Shown piece after piece: positions 1 to 8,454 of a stretch of DNA of 22,080 nucleotides (position 1 is the first letter of the stretch; every line of letters starts with the position of its first letter). The notes below the pieces were generated by a model that had not been told where the DNA came from, made no database searches, and was given only the letters and a program-made list of their open reading frames with translations. Origin of the DNA: Chara braunii. Taxonomy: Eukaryota > Streptophyta > Charophyceae > Charales > Characeae. The position numbers and the translations under genes were made by a program. The DNA lies in the NCBI GenBank assembly GCA_003427395.1, contig BFEA01000021.1, positions 5,730,035 through 5,752,114 of the forward strand. Direction: 5' to 3'.

Positions 1-42
<42 letters not shown>
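1..42. repeat. (TC)n microsatellite, cut by the window edge
   Basis: Uninterrupted TC dinucleotides from the first base to about 42; the array continues off the left edge, so its length is unknown. Shorter CT tracts recur at about 121-137 and 240-254. Confidence 0.97.
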
Positions 43-45
<3 letters not shown>

Positions 46-176
46 GTCTGCAGATCCTGAGAAGTTAGGTGGCGAGAGGGTGAGGGAGAGATGGTGGACT
101 TAGAAGAGGAAGAAGAAGAACTCTCTCTCTCTCTCTCAGTCCGGTGCTAACCTGTGAAGGTGACGCCTTGTTGCAG

Positions 177-213
177 GTACATCGAGGATGAAGCTGGAGC
201 TATGGTGCCACAG
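177..213 (+). other. candidate 37-nt internal exon (weak)
   Basis: Seen: a CTAAC branch-point-like motif at about 147-151, then a TTGTTGCAG acceptor ending at 176, 37 nt, then a perfect GTAAGT donor at 214-219. Read from the second base, the 37 nt stay open as YIEDEAGAMVPQ. I do not recognise this peptide and see no neighbouring exon, so it may be a chance arrangement or a relic of a gene off the left edge. Acceptor, donor, branch site and an open frame together are the only support. Confidence 0.22.
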
Positions 214-591
214 GTAAGTTTCCCTGGCCTCCGCCAACCATCTCTCTCTCTCTCCAATGCTACTCTAGCTCCTAATAGCACCCAGCGCTGAAGACTACTG
301 CTAACGCTACTACTACTACTGCACTCCTCCAGAGTGCTGCTGCTGAATCATGAAGACTGCCTCCTGCCTCCTGCACGTGAAGTGCCTGGGAAGTCCCTAT
401 GAACTACCTCGTGACTGCCTGCAGCCTGTAGGGCGGGCCAGTCTTATATAGTGCTGGCCTGTCCAGGAGGCTGCTCTTGCCAATGCCAAAACGTGCCAGA
501 CCCTGGCGTTGAAGTTCAAACAAAGGCTGTCTTGAAAACAGGCCAAAAATGGCCTGTGCTAAAACCCTGGTCTGGTGCCTAAGTTTCAGGG

Positions 592-920
592 CAGGTCGAC
601 TTTATGAGGGCCTGAAAATGGCCCTCGTTTTCAGGCTTTTAGGCTGAAACGACACAGGGCCTGTAGGCCCTCGTTTTCAGGCTTTCAGGCTGAAACGACA
701 CAGGTCGACTTTATGAGGGCCTGAAAATGGCCCTCGTTTTCAGGCTTTTAGGCTGAAACGACACAGGGCCTGTAGGCCCTCGTTTTCAGGCTTTAAGGCT
801 GAAACGACACAGGGCCTGTAGGCCCTCGTTTTCAGGCTTTTAGGCTGAAACGAGACAGGGCCTGTAGGCCCTTGTTTTCAGGCTTTTAGGCTGAGACGAC
901 ACACGGCCTGTAGGGGCCTG
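592..920. repeat. 46-bp tandem array with a 109-bp higher-order unit
   Basis: The core TTTTCAGGCTTT recurs at about 628, 674, 737, 783, 829 and 875, so spacing is 46, 63, 46, 46, 46. The first two units form a 109-bp block (592-700, starting CAGGTCGACTTTATGAG) that repeats from 701. Each 46-bp unit contains a perfect GGGCCT-GT-AGGCCC inverted repeat and a CGTTTTCAG...CTGAAACG inverted repeat, so the array is a string of potential hairpins. The last units (850-920) are more diverged. No coding frame is supported. Confidence 0.92.
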
Positions 921-1366
921 AATTTCCTTCTGGTCGGGCCTTGCAGGCCCGTGTGGCTGCGCAGTATGCCACAAATCCATAGTCCTAGTCTAGCCCGAGT
1001 TCAAATAGAATGGCCAAACAGCGAAAGATCAATAGGAAAACAGCATTCTTCAATCCTAGTCTAGTCCAAATTCAAATCGAGCACCTATCCCCCCCAGTCT
1101 AGAAGGAGACAGAGTTAAGAAAACAGCAAGAGATCAACAGGAAAACACCAATCTGCAGTCCTAGCCTAGTCCGAGCTCAAATAGAGCACCTACCCCTAGT
1201 CTAGAAGAAGAAAGGCTTCAGGAAACAGCAAAATATCAATAGGAAGACAACATTCTTCACACCTAGTCTAGTCCGAATTCAAATAGATCATGTACCCCTA
1301 GTCTAGACGAAGAAAGAACTGAGAAAATAGCAAAAGATAACAGAAAAACAGCAATCTGCAATCCTA

Positions 1367-1472
1367 CCTTCTTCCCTCGAATACAACGTTCAGTCATTAT
1401 AGCTGTATTTGAGGCACCTTTCAGTCTAGATACGACCTATAATGACTGTACGTTGTATTCGGGGGACGAAGG
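1367..1472. mobile_element. hairpin MITE copy 1, TA target duplication
   Basis: A 106-bp element whose ends are inverted repeats beginning CCTTCTTCCCTCGAATACAA (left) and CCTTCGTCCCCCGAATACAA (right arm, reverse complement). The arms extend through GTCATTATAG, so nearly the whole element folds on itself. It is flanked by TA at 1365-1366 and 1473-1474. Neighbouring satellite units without the insert read TCC-TA-GTCTAGTCC, where this one reads TCC-TA-[element]-TA-GTGTCATC, so the empty site supports a TA duplication. That is typical of Tc1/mariner-type (Stowaway-like) MITEs. It encodes nothing. Confidence 0.85.
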
Positions 1473-1906
1473 TAGTGTCATCTGAGTTGAAATAGAACAC
1501 CCCCCCTAGTTCAGACGAAGGAAGATTCTGAGATGGCAGTAAAAGATCAGCAGTAAAACAACAATCTGTAAGTCCACATCTCGTCCAAGTTCACATAGAA
1601 CACCCTACTCCAGATGATGAGAAAATTGAGGGAAAAAGCAAAATATCAACAACAAAGAAAAAAATCAATCTGCAGTCCCAGTCTAGTCCGAATTCAAGTA
1701 GAACACCTACCCCTGGAAAAAAAAAACTTCAAAAAACAGCACAAGATGAATAGAAAAACAGCAGTAATCTGCAGTCCTAGTCTATTCCGAGTTCGCAATT
1801 CGAATACAACCCGCACCTATGGTCTAGGAGTTGAGACAGGCCAAAAACAGCGAACTGACCAAGAATACACAGCAAACTTTGATCCTTGGTAGACCCGAAG
1901 TGCGAT

Positions 1907-1939
1907 CGAAGACCCCTTCCTTTTTTTTTTTTTTTGGCC

Positions 1940-1971
<32 letters not shown>

Positions 1972-1996
1972 ACGGATGTCCCGAAGACCCCTTCCT
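1907..1996. repeat. target-site duplication pair of the U6 insertion
   Basis: CGAAGACCCCTTCCT is present exactly at 1907-1921 and 1982-1996, bracketing the poly(T)/U6 insert. The right copy is followed by TAGTCTAAATGA, which continues the satellite unit. Confidence 0.85.
1921..1988 (-). pseudogene. U6 snRNA retropseudogene, 3'-truncated, with poly(A)
   Basis: On the minus strand the 5' part of plant-type U6 runs from about 1988 to 1936: TTCGGGACATCCG, then AAAATTGGAACGATACAGAG, then AAGATTAGCATGGCC. It contains the ACAGAG box that pairs with the 5' splice site. U6 is cut off after GGCC and followed directly by 15 A (plus-strand T 1921-1935). A 15-bp direct repeat CGAAGACCCCTTCCT flanks it (1907-1921 and 1982-1996) and overlaps the U6 5' end as microhomology. 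Poly(A) plus target duplication indicate LINE-mediated retrotransposition. The 3' half (telestem region, terminal U tract) is absent, so it cannot be functional. Compared with the usual plant sequence I see one substitution in the body and a few missing bases in the 5' stem. Confidence 0.9.
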
Positions 1997-2331
1997 AGTC
2001 TAAATGAACGATCAATTGAGAAAAAAAAAAAACCTAATCAAGAAAACAAAACACAGCTAACTTAAGCAACTGGTTACTAAAAAAAGCAAACAGCAAAGAA
2101 CAGTAACTGACCACCGGTAAAAAAAAAAAGTAACAAACTACTGCAGCTAACCACTGGGTAAACACAGAGAAGTTCAACAGTGAATTGCCAATTTACCAGT
2201 GAAAAACAGAGAAGTACAATAGCTACCTACTATTGAAAGACAGCAGCGTTCCAAATCAACAACTAATTACTTTGTGAATTTCAGCAGCTAGTTTAGTTTC
2301 TTAACGGAAAACAGCAAAGAGCAACAACTAA

Positions 2332-2383
2332 CTAGTAACTAGTTACTAGTAACTAGTAACTAGTAACTAGTAACTAGTAACTA
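2332..2383. repeat. 7-bp minisatellite CTAGTAA
   Basis: Seven consecutive 7-mers starting at 2332 (CTAGTAA, with one CTAGTTA), ending in CTACTGG. It lies inside the A-rich satellite and probably arose from its ACTAGTAACTA motif. It is not the plant telomere repeat (TTTAGGG). Confidence 0.93.
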
Positions 2384-3024
2384 CTGGTAAAAAAAAAAAA
2401 CTGCGAAGTACTGCAGCTAACTACCCATGAAAGACAACAATGTTCAGCAACTACTTACCTCGGTGAAACACAGCGAACTTCAGCAGTTAACCACGGGTAA
2501 GAAACAGCAAAGCATAGAAAGTTATTAGAAACTAACTACGGGTGAGAAACAGCAAAGTACTGTATCTAATATCGAACTACCGGTGAAAAACAACAAGTAT
2601 AGCAGCTATGTACTGGCCAAAAATACAGCCATCTTCAACATTTAACCACTGGTAAGAAACGGCAAGGTACAACGGCTATCTATCAGTGAAAGACAGCGAG
2701 TTCAGCAACTACCTGCAGCTAGCTACTTCAGCAAGGAACTTGAGCTTACTAGTACTGCTGGAGACCAGCGAGGTTGACCCGCTAATTATAAGTGAAAAAA
2801 TGACAAGTCGCAGTAACTACCTTCAGCAAGGAACTGCAGCTAATTTGCTGGGGAAACCAGTGAAGTTCAGCAACCCCTACAGGTAACAAAACAACAAGTT
2901 TCAGCAACTAGCTATGGGTAGAAAGTCACTAGAAACTTCAGCAAGGAACTGCAGTTTTACTGCTGGTAAAACCAACGGAGTTGGAAACTATTACAGCTAA
3001 GAAAGCAACAAGTTTCAGCAACTA

Positions 3025-3136
3025 CCTTCTTCCCCCGAATACGATGTACATTGTACAGTCATTATAGCAGAATTTGGCCTATCTTTCAGTCTAAATACAG
3101 CTATAATGACAGTACGTTGTATTCAGGGGAAGAAGG
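3025..3136. mobile_element. hairpin MITE copy 2, TA target duplication
   Basis: A 112-bp element with terminal inverted repeats CCTTCTTCCCCCGAATAC (left) and CCTTCTTCCCCTGAATAC (right arm, reverse complement), arms continuing to GTCATTATAGC. TA lies at 3023-3024 and 3137-3138. The neighbouring unit near 2909-2915 reads CAGCAAC-TA-GCTATGGGTAG without insert, matching CAGCAAC-TA-[element]-TA-GCTTTAGGTAG here. The left arm has about 6-8 extra bases (GTACATTGTAC) relative to the right. Non-coding, non-autonomous. Confidence 0.88.
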
Positions 3137-3239
3137 TAGCTTTAGGTAGAACCTTCACCAAGGTACTGTAGTTCAGTGCTGCTGGAAATCAGCGAAATTC
3201 AGCAACTACAGCTAAGAACACAACAAGTTTCAGCAACTA

Positions 3240-3344
3240 CCGTCTTCACCCGAATAGAACGCCCGGTCATTATAGCCGTATTTGGAACAACATTCAGTCG
3301 AGATGCAGCCACACTGACCGGGCATTCTATTCGGGTGAAGAAAG
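3240..3344. mobile_element. hairpin MITE copy 3, TA target duplication
   Basis: A 105-bp element with arms CCGTCTTCACCCGAATAGAA (left) and CTTTCTTCACCCGAATAGAA (right, reverse complement); both continue GCCCGGTCA. TA lies at 3238-3239 and 3345-3346. Both arms carry the variants TTCACCC, GAATAGAA and GCCCGGTCA, which the other copies lack. The overlapping open frames on both strands at 3176-3421 are read-through of this palindrome, not genes. Confidence 0.88.
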
Positions 3345-3449
3345 TAGCCACAGGTAGAAACTTCAGCAAGGAATCGCAGTTTACTGCTGGTGAAACCAAC
3401 GAAGTTCAACAACTATTGTAGCAAAGAAAACAGGAAGTTTCGGGAACTA

Positions 3450-3553
3450 CCGTCTTCCCCCGAACATAACGCACCCTAAAATGAATTTATACGAGTTATA
3501 TTTCCGGCCAGATACAGCCAAAATGAGGGTGCGTTGTGTTCGGGGGAAGACGG
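3450..3553. mobile_element. hairpin MITE copy 4, TA target duplication
   Basis: A 104-bp element with arms CCGTCTTCCCCCGAACATAA (left) and CCGTCTTCCCCCGAACACAA (right, reverse complement); both continue CGCACCCT and are then less well paired. TA lies at 3448-3449 and 3554-3555. It occupies the same satellite position as copies 2 and 3. The centre is the most divergent of the four, but keeps CCAGATACAGCC. Confidence 0.87.
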
Positions 3554-3824
3554 TAGCTACAGGTAGAACACAGCGAATTTCAACAATTACCTGCTGGTGA
3601 GAAAACAAGTTTTCGGCAATTGACTGGAGGCAAAAACACAGTGAGGTTCAACAACTACCTATAGGGAAAAAAGTAACAAGGATTCTCAGTATTGGCAATT
3701 ACTGTAGGTTGGAAAAGAACAGAAGAGATCTACTTCATCTAGTGCAAAAAACAGCATTATCACAACACTACTTCCCTGGTGGAGAAATCAACATCGAAGT
3801 TGATGAAACAATAAAAATCTCCTA

Positions 3825-3932
3825 GAAGAGGGTAGCAGGATTCAATCCCAATCATACCATTAAGAAAACTAACAGATGCAACCTTGATGTAGGAGAACAC
3901 AACTTGCTAGAGCATCGATGCTCTAACCATAG
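3825..3932 (-). other. possible tRNA-like / SINE-head fragment (weak)
   Basis: The minus strand has TGGTTAGAGCATCGATGCTC (3930-3911), resembling the D-arm/A-box end of a plant tRNA. About 36 nt on is GGTTGCATCTG and about 71 nt on GGGATTGAATCC, both B-box-like. There is no closed acceptor stem and no convincing anticodon arm. An 18-bp perfect palindrome (3908-3925, TAGAGCATCGATGCTCTA) accounts for part of the match, so this may be coincidence. Confidence 0.2.
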
Positions 3933-4104
3933 AACATGGAATAGTGGCTTATTTATGGCAATGGGGACAGAAGAAGAATAAGAAGAGGGGGAAGGAGGAG
4001 CCTCTGAGTAGGTCAGGACCTATTACTACCTCCTTCCTACCTCCTCCAGTGCTCCGCTCTACTTCCATTACCTCCATTACTCTTCTCCCTACCTCAGATA
4101 GCCC

Positions 4105-4473
4105 AAACTCACACCTTGGGCTTTTGGGAATAGGTGGATTACTGACAGGAATAGCAGAGTAATGTGCAGTTCTGATTCCCCATGGAAGGGATGGTTTAAA
4201 CACGGGGTCCTACGGGTAGGGGATTTATGGAATGCTGAGGCAAAGGATTGGAATATGGCGGACCAGATGAGAGCGAAGCTGTGCTACTGCCATCACACCC
4301 AGGCCGCAATGGAAGAGATGTTGGAGGCCTTTCCCCTAGTGTGGGTCCCTATTCTGCGCACAGGAAGGACGATCGTAGAAGGGGACTGGGTAGCCGGCAA
4401 AGAGGACCCATCACGAGTAGGCCTCATTCGTCCGACAGGACAAGAGGACGTTGTCAGCATCCTTAGCTCTTGA
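4105..4473 (+). pseudogene. LINE ORF2 fragment (linker between RT and zf-RVT)
   Basis: The frame through 4162-4473, extended back to about 4105, aligns with the segment downstream of the RT in LINE copy A (about 19600-19930). Matched blocks: FGNRWITDRNSRV versus FGNQ-stop-ITNQNGRV; DSPWKGWFKHGVLRVGDLW versus DSPWSTWVKNEIVRIKDLW; FPLVWVPILRTGRTIVEGDW versus IPLPWIGVLKKGPVFRVADW; GLIRPTGQEDVVSIL versus GQILDVHEEEALVNIF. It keeps a Trp codon where copy A has a stop. No RT or zf-RVT remains in frame on either side, and I find no tail or target duplication, so this is a doubly truncated, older and more divergent relative. The ATG at 4162 has no meaning as a start. Confidence 0.72.
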
Positions 4474-5118
4474 ATCGAACCCGGGCCTTGAGACAGAGAA
4501 TATGACTAAAATGTGCACAACAGAGGAATCCGGAAGAAGGAGACGAGAAGAAATGGAACAGCCAGAACAAGACCGACAGGACCAAGAGTCCTAAGGTGGG
4601 ACTCAGGACCGCCAGGACCAAGGGTCCTGAGACGGGACTCGTGACTAATGGGATGCAGGGACAAAGGTAGAGAGAGCCGTGATGGCATAAGAACTTGAAC
4701 TAAACTAAGAAAAGGACAGATAACAAGATGAGGAATGGTTGAGAGGATTCCAAGGAAAAACTGGACAAAGACGGTATTTCCCGTAATCACAGGGGACAAT
4801 GAAAAGATGGGCAAACATGGGTGGAACGACTTCATTCCGAGGTAACAATGACCAAAATGTCGACGCCCACGACTTATTACAGATAACAATTGGCAGAGGG
4901 ATTATTTTTTGAAGCAAGCAAGCGAAATAATGGGAGAAAGCTCCGGGGAAAACTGCGTTTTTTCCTGTAATCACGGGAGATGAGAAAAAGACAGGCAAAC
5001 GTGGGCGAGATAACTTCGTTCTAAGGTAGGAACAACCAGAATCTCCACGCACACGACATATTAAAAACACAGTCATCACAGAGATCAGATGGCCAAGAGA
5101 TTATTTTTTTAATTAGGT
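4474..5118. repeat. no gene; diverged ~193-bp tandem duplication
   Basis: The block at about 4754-4915 (GGAAAAACTGGACAAAGACG ... GGGATTATTTTTT) is repeated at about 4947-5118 (GGGGAAAACTGCGTTTTTTC ... GAGATTATTTTTTT). Shared landmarks are TAATCACRGG, GGCAAACRTGGG and ACTTCRTTC. A shorter echo, CCAAGAGTCCTAAGG / CCAAGGGTCCTGAGA, lies at 4580-4635. The two minus-strand open frames here mirror the duplication and match nothing I know. Confidence 0.65.
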
Positions 5119-5880
5119 TGACGCTGTCAAGGGCGTGTGGATGTGGCAAGCGGCAAGGATGGTCTCGGCGGCCGCACAACGCACAGAAAATATCCTATGG
5201 GGATGTGATTACCAAAGTGCTGCAAGAAAACAATAAGAACGGTCCTCCTTCCTCGCAGGAGGACCGCCAGGAAAAACAGCACAAGGGGCACTAGTGCCAC
5301 GAGCAGAAGGGCTCAAAAGCACCAAGAAAAATGGTGCCTCTGTGTTGCCAGATGAGACCCTTCACCTATGGCCTAGAAGGTCACCTAAGTGTGGCATAAG
5401 AAAAGCATAGGGGCAGCGAAACCAGAAAAGGGGGACTGATGGGTGCAAGCAGATTACTAGGAACCAGCCACACAAGTGCCCAACCACAAGGAACCTGAAA
5501 AATGGTAGCCCTTGAGTACCCAAATGAAAACATCTACAAAAGAAGTAAGAAAGACTCAATTTCAAGGCTTCTAGGCCTTGAAATTGAGTAGGGACTCAAG
5601 GGGAATGCAACAGACCACAAAGGCTCTAGTTTAAAAGAGTCCAGGTGCACTGAACCTTAAAAATAAGGTTGTAGTGTGGTCCGAGGTAAAACGGTCAGCA
5701 AGGGTGGAGAGAAAAAGGGTTAGAGAGAGAATGAGAGAGGTAGGAGTGTGTTGGAATGAAAAAGGGGCAAGCCGCCACATCATGGTCAGTTTGTCTCTTC
5801 CCTAGGGAGGTCTAGGTGCAGAATAGAAGCCTGCATCAAGTCTAGATGCGGTTGGGACTGAAACGGTGAAAAATTGACCC
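5119..5880. other. no gene seen; purine-rich DNA with one perfect hairpin
   Basis: I find no coding region, RNA gene or mobile element. The only sharp structure is a perfect 15-bp inverted repeat, ACTCAATTTCAAGGC at 5554-5568 and its complement at 5575-5589, with a 6-nt loop TTCTAG. It is not followed by a T tract. Confidence 0.6.
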
Positions 5881-5884
5881 TTGG

Positions 5885-6245
5885 AAGTCAAGGAAAACAC
5901 ATGTTTTAGATGCATCTTATGACCAAATTCACTCTAGGATGAATCGGGCACCAAGGTTGGGGAAAAGGGGGGTTCGGATACAATGAACCTAAAACTAAAG
6001 CTCTTAGACGCTGCCAGTTCACAAACGGATAAAAACGGACACCTAAAGGAAAAGAAAACACATGTTCTAGATACATTTTTTGACCAAATTTATCCTAGGA
6101 TGAAACGGTTACAAAATGCTCTAGTTTTTTTTTTTTTTTATGATAGAAAATCAAGAAAAATCAAAAGGGGAGTAGGTCGTGATACAACGGATCACAAAAA
6201 GTAAAGCAAACACATGTTTCAAGTACATTTGCAACCACTACTGAG
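5885..6245. repeat. diverged ~150-165-bp tandem repeat
   Basis: AACACATGTTTTAGATGCAT...GACCAAATT...CTAGGATGAA at about 5895-5945 recurs at about 6057-6105 (AACACATGTTCTAGATACAT...) and in decayed form at about 6210 (AACACATGTTTCAAGTACAT). A T15 run at 6125-6139 interrupts the second unit. The open frame at 5983-6204 is part of this repeat, not a supported gene. Confidence 0.6.
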
Positions 6246-8260
6246 TTTGTATACACTTGGAAGTGTGCCGGCCCATTTTGTTTCAGTTTGAGGCAAGTTT
6301 GGGGGCAATGAGACTAGGAAAATGACCTTCATTGCACTCCGAAAATTAACGGGATGCAAGGGAGTGTTGAGACGAAGGAAACATAAACCTTGACGTCCTC
6401 AAGACACTAGAAAACAATGCCTAAGCATGTGACAACAAGTTATGACAGTGATTGGCAACCGTGAGATCGAGATCTAGCGACCGAGAATAGTCGGCATACT
6501 AGTGACACATAGGAGAAGGAAGTTGGGACTATCGGAGACTAGGAGTCTAAAATAAAATTGGGATAACATAGAGAGTGATATTGGGGACTATATGGGTCCA
6601 AATAAAAATAGTCACAATTTGCGACCGGGATCGTCGGAACCATTGTTGGGACTAGGAGACGAAACTAATGTGAGATAAGTAGTGGGGACTTGAGTTGTCT
6701 CAAGGAAACTATGGGCCGACATGAGGATTAGATTAAAAAAGAAATATGCACCATCAAGATCAAGATTCAATGGTTGAAAATATTAGCACTACTATTGCAA
6801 GCACTTGTAAGATCAAATTTAGGAGTTCCGAAGGTAAAGGAAGGAAGAAATGAAGAGGAGGGGGGGGAAGTTACATTGCAGTCCGAGATATCTCAGACCA
6901 GCCAAGCAAAAGAGAATAGAGCTTTGAGTGACTCTATGCAGTAAATAGGTTGCCAAGAAAAAATCGGAGCAAAGGGGGCACAAATTGAGACTAACGAAGG
7001 CAAAATGGAACCCTCATGGATGTGGGGGTATCATTATTGTGACCCGCGAAATAATGGACTGCCACTTGATCTAGATCCATGACTTATAAAAAATATCAAC
7101 AACTAGTTGACACTTGTCACGACAGAAATAAAATAAAAGAAAAGAAAAGAAAAGGGAAAAAAAAAAAAGAGAATGAGACAAAACAGGAGAAAAGGGTAGA
7201 GAAGGGTTAGCTGGTCAGTTAGGACTGACAAAGTAGGGATTGTCAAGTCTCGACTGTGATCTCATCACTCTGAATTTAAAAAGAAAAAAACAAAGGAAAA
7301 AACAAAGGAGTAATGACCGATTTTCTTTTGGACCTTAGATCTGATATTCAAATTTATTGAGGAGATAACATGGTCGTTTTTTGTGATACCAACTCAAACG
7401 GCTAACTTTGAATGAATTAGCAACCCAAAATGGAAAGAAACAAAAGAAGGAAAGACACAAAACAATGTATTTGGCAAAGTGTTACTTCGGGGTAACTCGG
7501 ATTAGATTAGGCCTTGGATTTTTGTCAGATTTGTGGTGGAAAGTCAATTGAAAAAATTGAAGAAAAAGTCTATAAGTTTTTTTTTTCCCACCAAGGTTGC
7601 CCCTTGATTACTCAGAGTCAAAGGAGGTGAATGTAAAGCATAGAGTGGCCACAAAGGTTGTCCAAGTTGGTATTAACTACTCGGACTGCATGTATCTGAC
7701 AAAAATAGGGTCCATGTGCTTCCGGAGAGGCCCATGAGTCAGATAGAGCCTAAGGGGTACGTCGATTCACCTTGGGCAAATGGGAAAGACCCATAGGCTA
7801 GGCAGGGCACTAAGATCAACCTGTTTAAGCCAAGGGGGCATCCCGCCTCACTCACAGTTGCATGGGGCAAGTAGATGTTGCTTCAATGCACTAAGGAGAA
7901 CTCTAGGCTCAACCGAAGTGAAGGGAGGGGAACCGTTGTCAGTTTGGAAACTTGGAGGAGACTCTAGGCTTAGAAAGGAGGTTGTAAGGGCTGGTGAAAG
8001 TGACACTGGCTTAGGCAGGTGATCCGCCATAGCCCCCGATCTGTAGCAGAGAGAAAAACGCGAGAAGGGGTCCCCTTAGCCCTCCTAGAGGGAAAAACTT
8101 TATAGCCTTAGAGTTAGGAGGCTACCATAGCCATGTAAAACCTGAGAAGGAAGTTTGAGGAAGGCTTGAAGGAAAAGTAAGTCATGGTCAGAAGACAAAT
8201 GTGCAAGGCAAGAGAGAGTTGTCAATCTCAAAATCAGGATACTAAAGGAGGTGAGTGCGA
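6246..8260. other. no gene seen; purine-rich degenerate DNA
   Basis: About 2 kb with no supported coding, RNA or mobile feature. There are A/G runs (e.g. 7125-7175, 7275-7310), a faint internal similarity (GCGACCGAGAATAGTCGG near 6477 and GCGACCGGGATCGTCGG near 6621), and overlapping short frames on both strands at 7780-8030 that match nothing I know. It probably consists of old satellite. Confidence 0.5.
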
Positions 8261-8264
8261 AAGG

Positions 8265-8370
8265 AGAAGGTTTCTCTTTTTCTTCTTTTTTTCCTTGTTC
8301 TTTTTCCTCTTCCTCCTCTCCTTATTACCTACCTCTCCTTCATCTCCCTCCCTCCTCCTCCTCTCTATTT
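8265..8370. repeat. polypyrimidine tract
   Basis: About 100 bp almost entirely C/T on the plus strand (TTTCTTCTTTTTTTCC ... CTCCCTCCTCCTCCTCTC). It marks the point where the plus strand changes from purine-rich (left) to pyrimidine-rich (right). The open frames through it are low-complexity artefacts. Confidence 0.85.
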
Positions 8371-8454
8371 TCATAAATTTTCCCCACATAACTAACATTC
8401 TGGATTTGGGGAAAGTAGATAGTAGTTCCCTCACTAGAGATTAATTTCATTTTT

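Larger units (their letters stand above)
973..2030. repeat. diverged ~103-bp satellite
   Basis: Units begin with variants of AGTCCTAGTCTAGTCCGA and run through TTCAAATAGAACACCTACCCCTAGTCTAGA, an A/G-rich stretch and AACAGCAAAAGATCAATAGG. Starts lie near 980, 1053, 1158, 1261, 1360, 1571, 1674 and 1773; the long interval after 1360 is explained by a MITE insertion. Units are heavily diverged, and the open frame at 1614-1892 is a by-product. The U6 retropseudogene is inserted near the right end. Confidence 0.82.
2030..3750. repeat. A-rich degenerate satellite (~55 bp sub-units, ~212 bp units on the right)
   Basis: Loose repeats of the theme ACTACYGGTGAAAAACAGCAAAG...CAGCA recur every 50-60 bp. 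From about 2890 a longer unit is clear: CAACAAGTTTCAGCAACTA, then GGTAGAAACTTCAGCAAGGAACTGCAG, then TTTACTGCTGGTGAAACCAACG. Three consecutive long units (starting near 3022, 3237 and 3447) carry a MITE at the same position; the unit near 2910 lacks it. The open frames at 2686-2886 and 3176-3421 fall in this satellite and are not supported as genes. Confidence 0.78.

Noticed and set aside
2332-2383. 7-bp repeat as an interstitial telomere
   Set aside because: CTAGTAA does not match the plant-type TTTAGGG or other common telomere repeats, and it fits expansion of the local satellite motif.
3199-3421. Overlapping open frames on both strands with similar peptides (e.g. containing RIE-P)
   Set aside because: The similarity arises because the MITE is a palindrome; they do not represent genes.
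4460-4500. Reverse-strand CCCGGGTTCGATTC resembling a tRNA T-arm
   Set aside because: No D-arm, anticodon arm or acceptor stem at tRNA spacing; it lies at the end of the LINE fragment.
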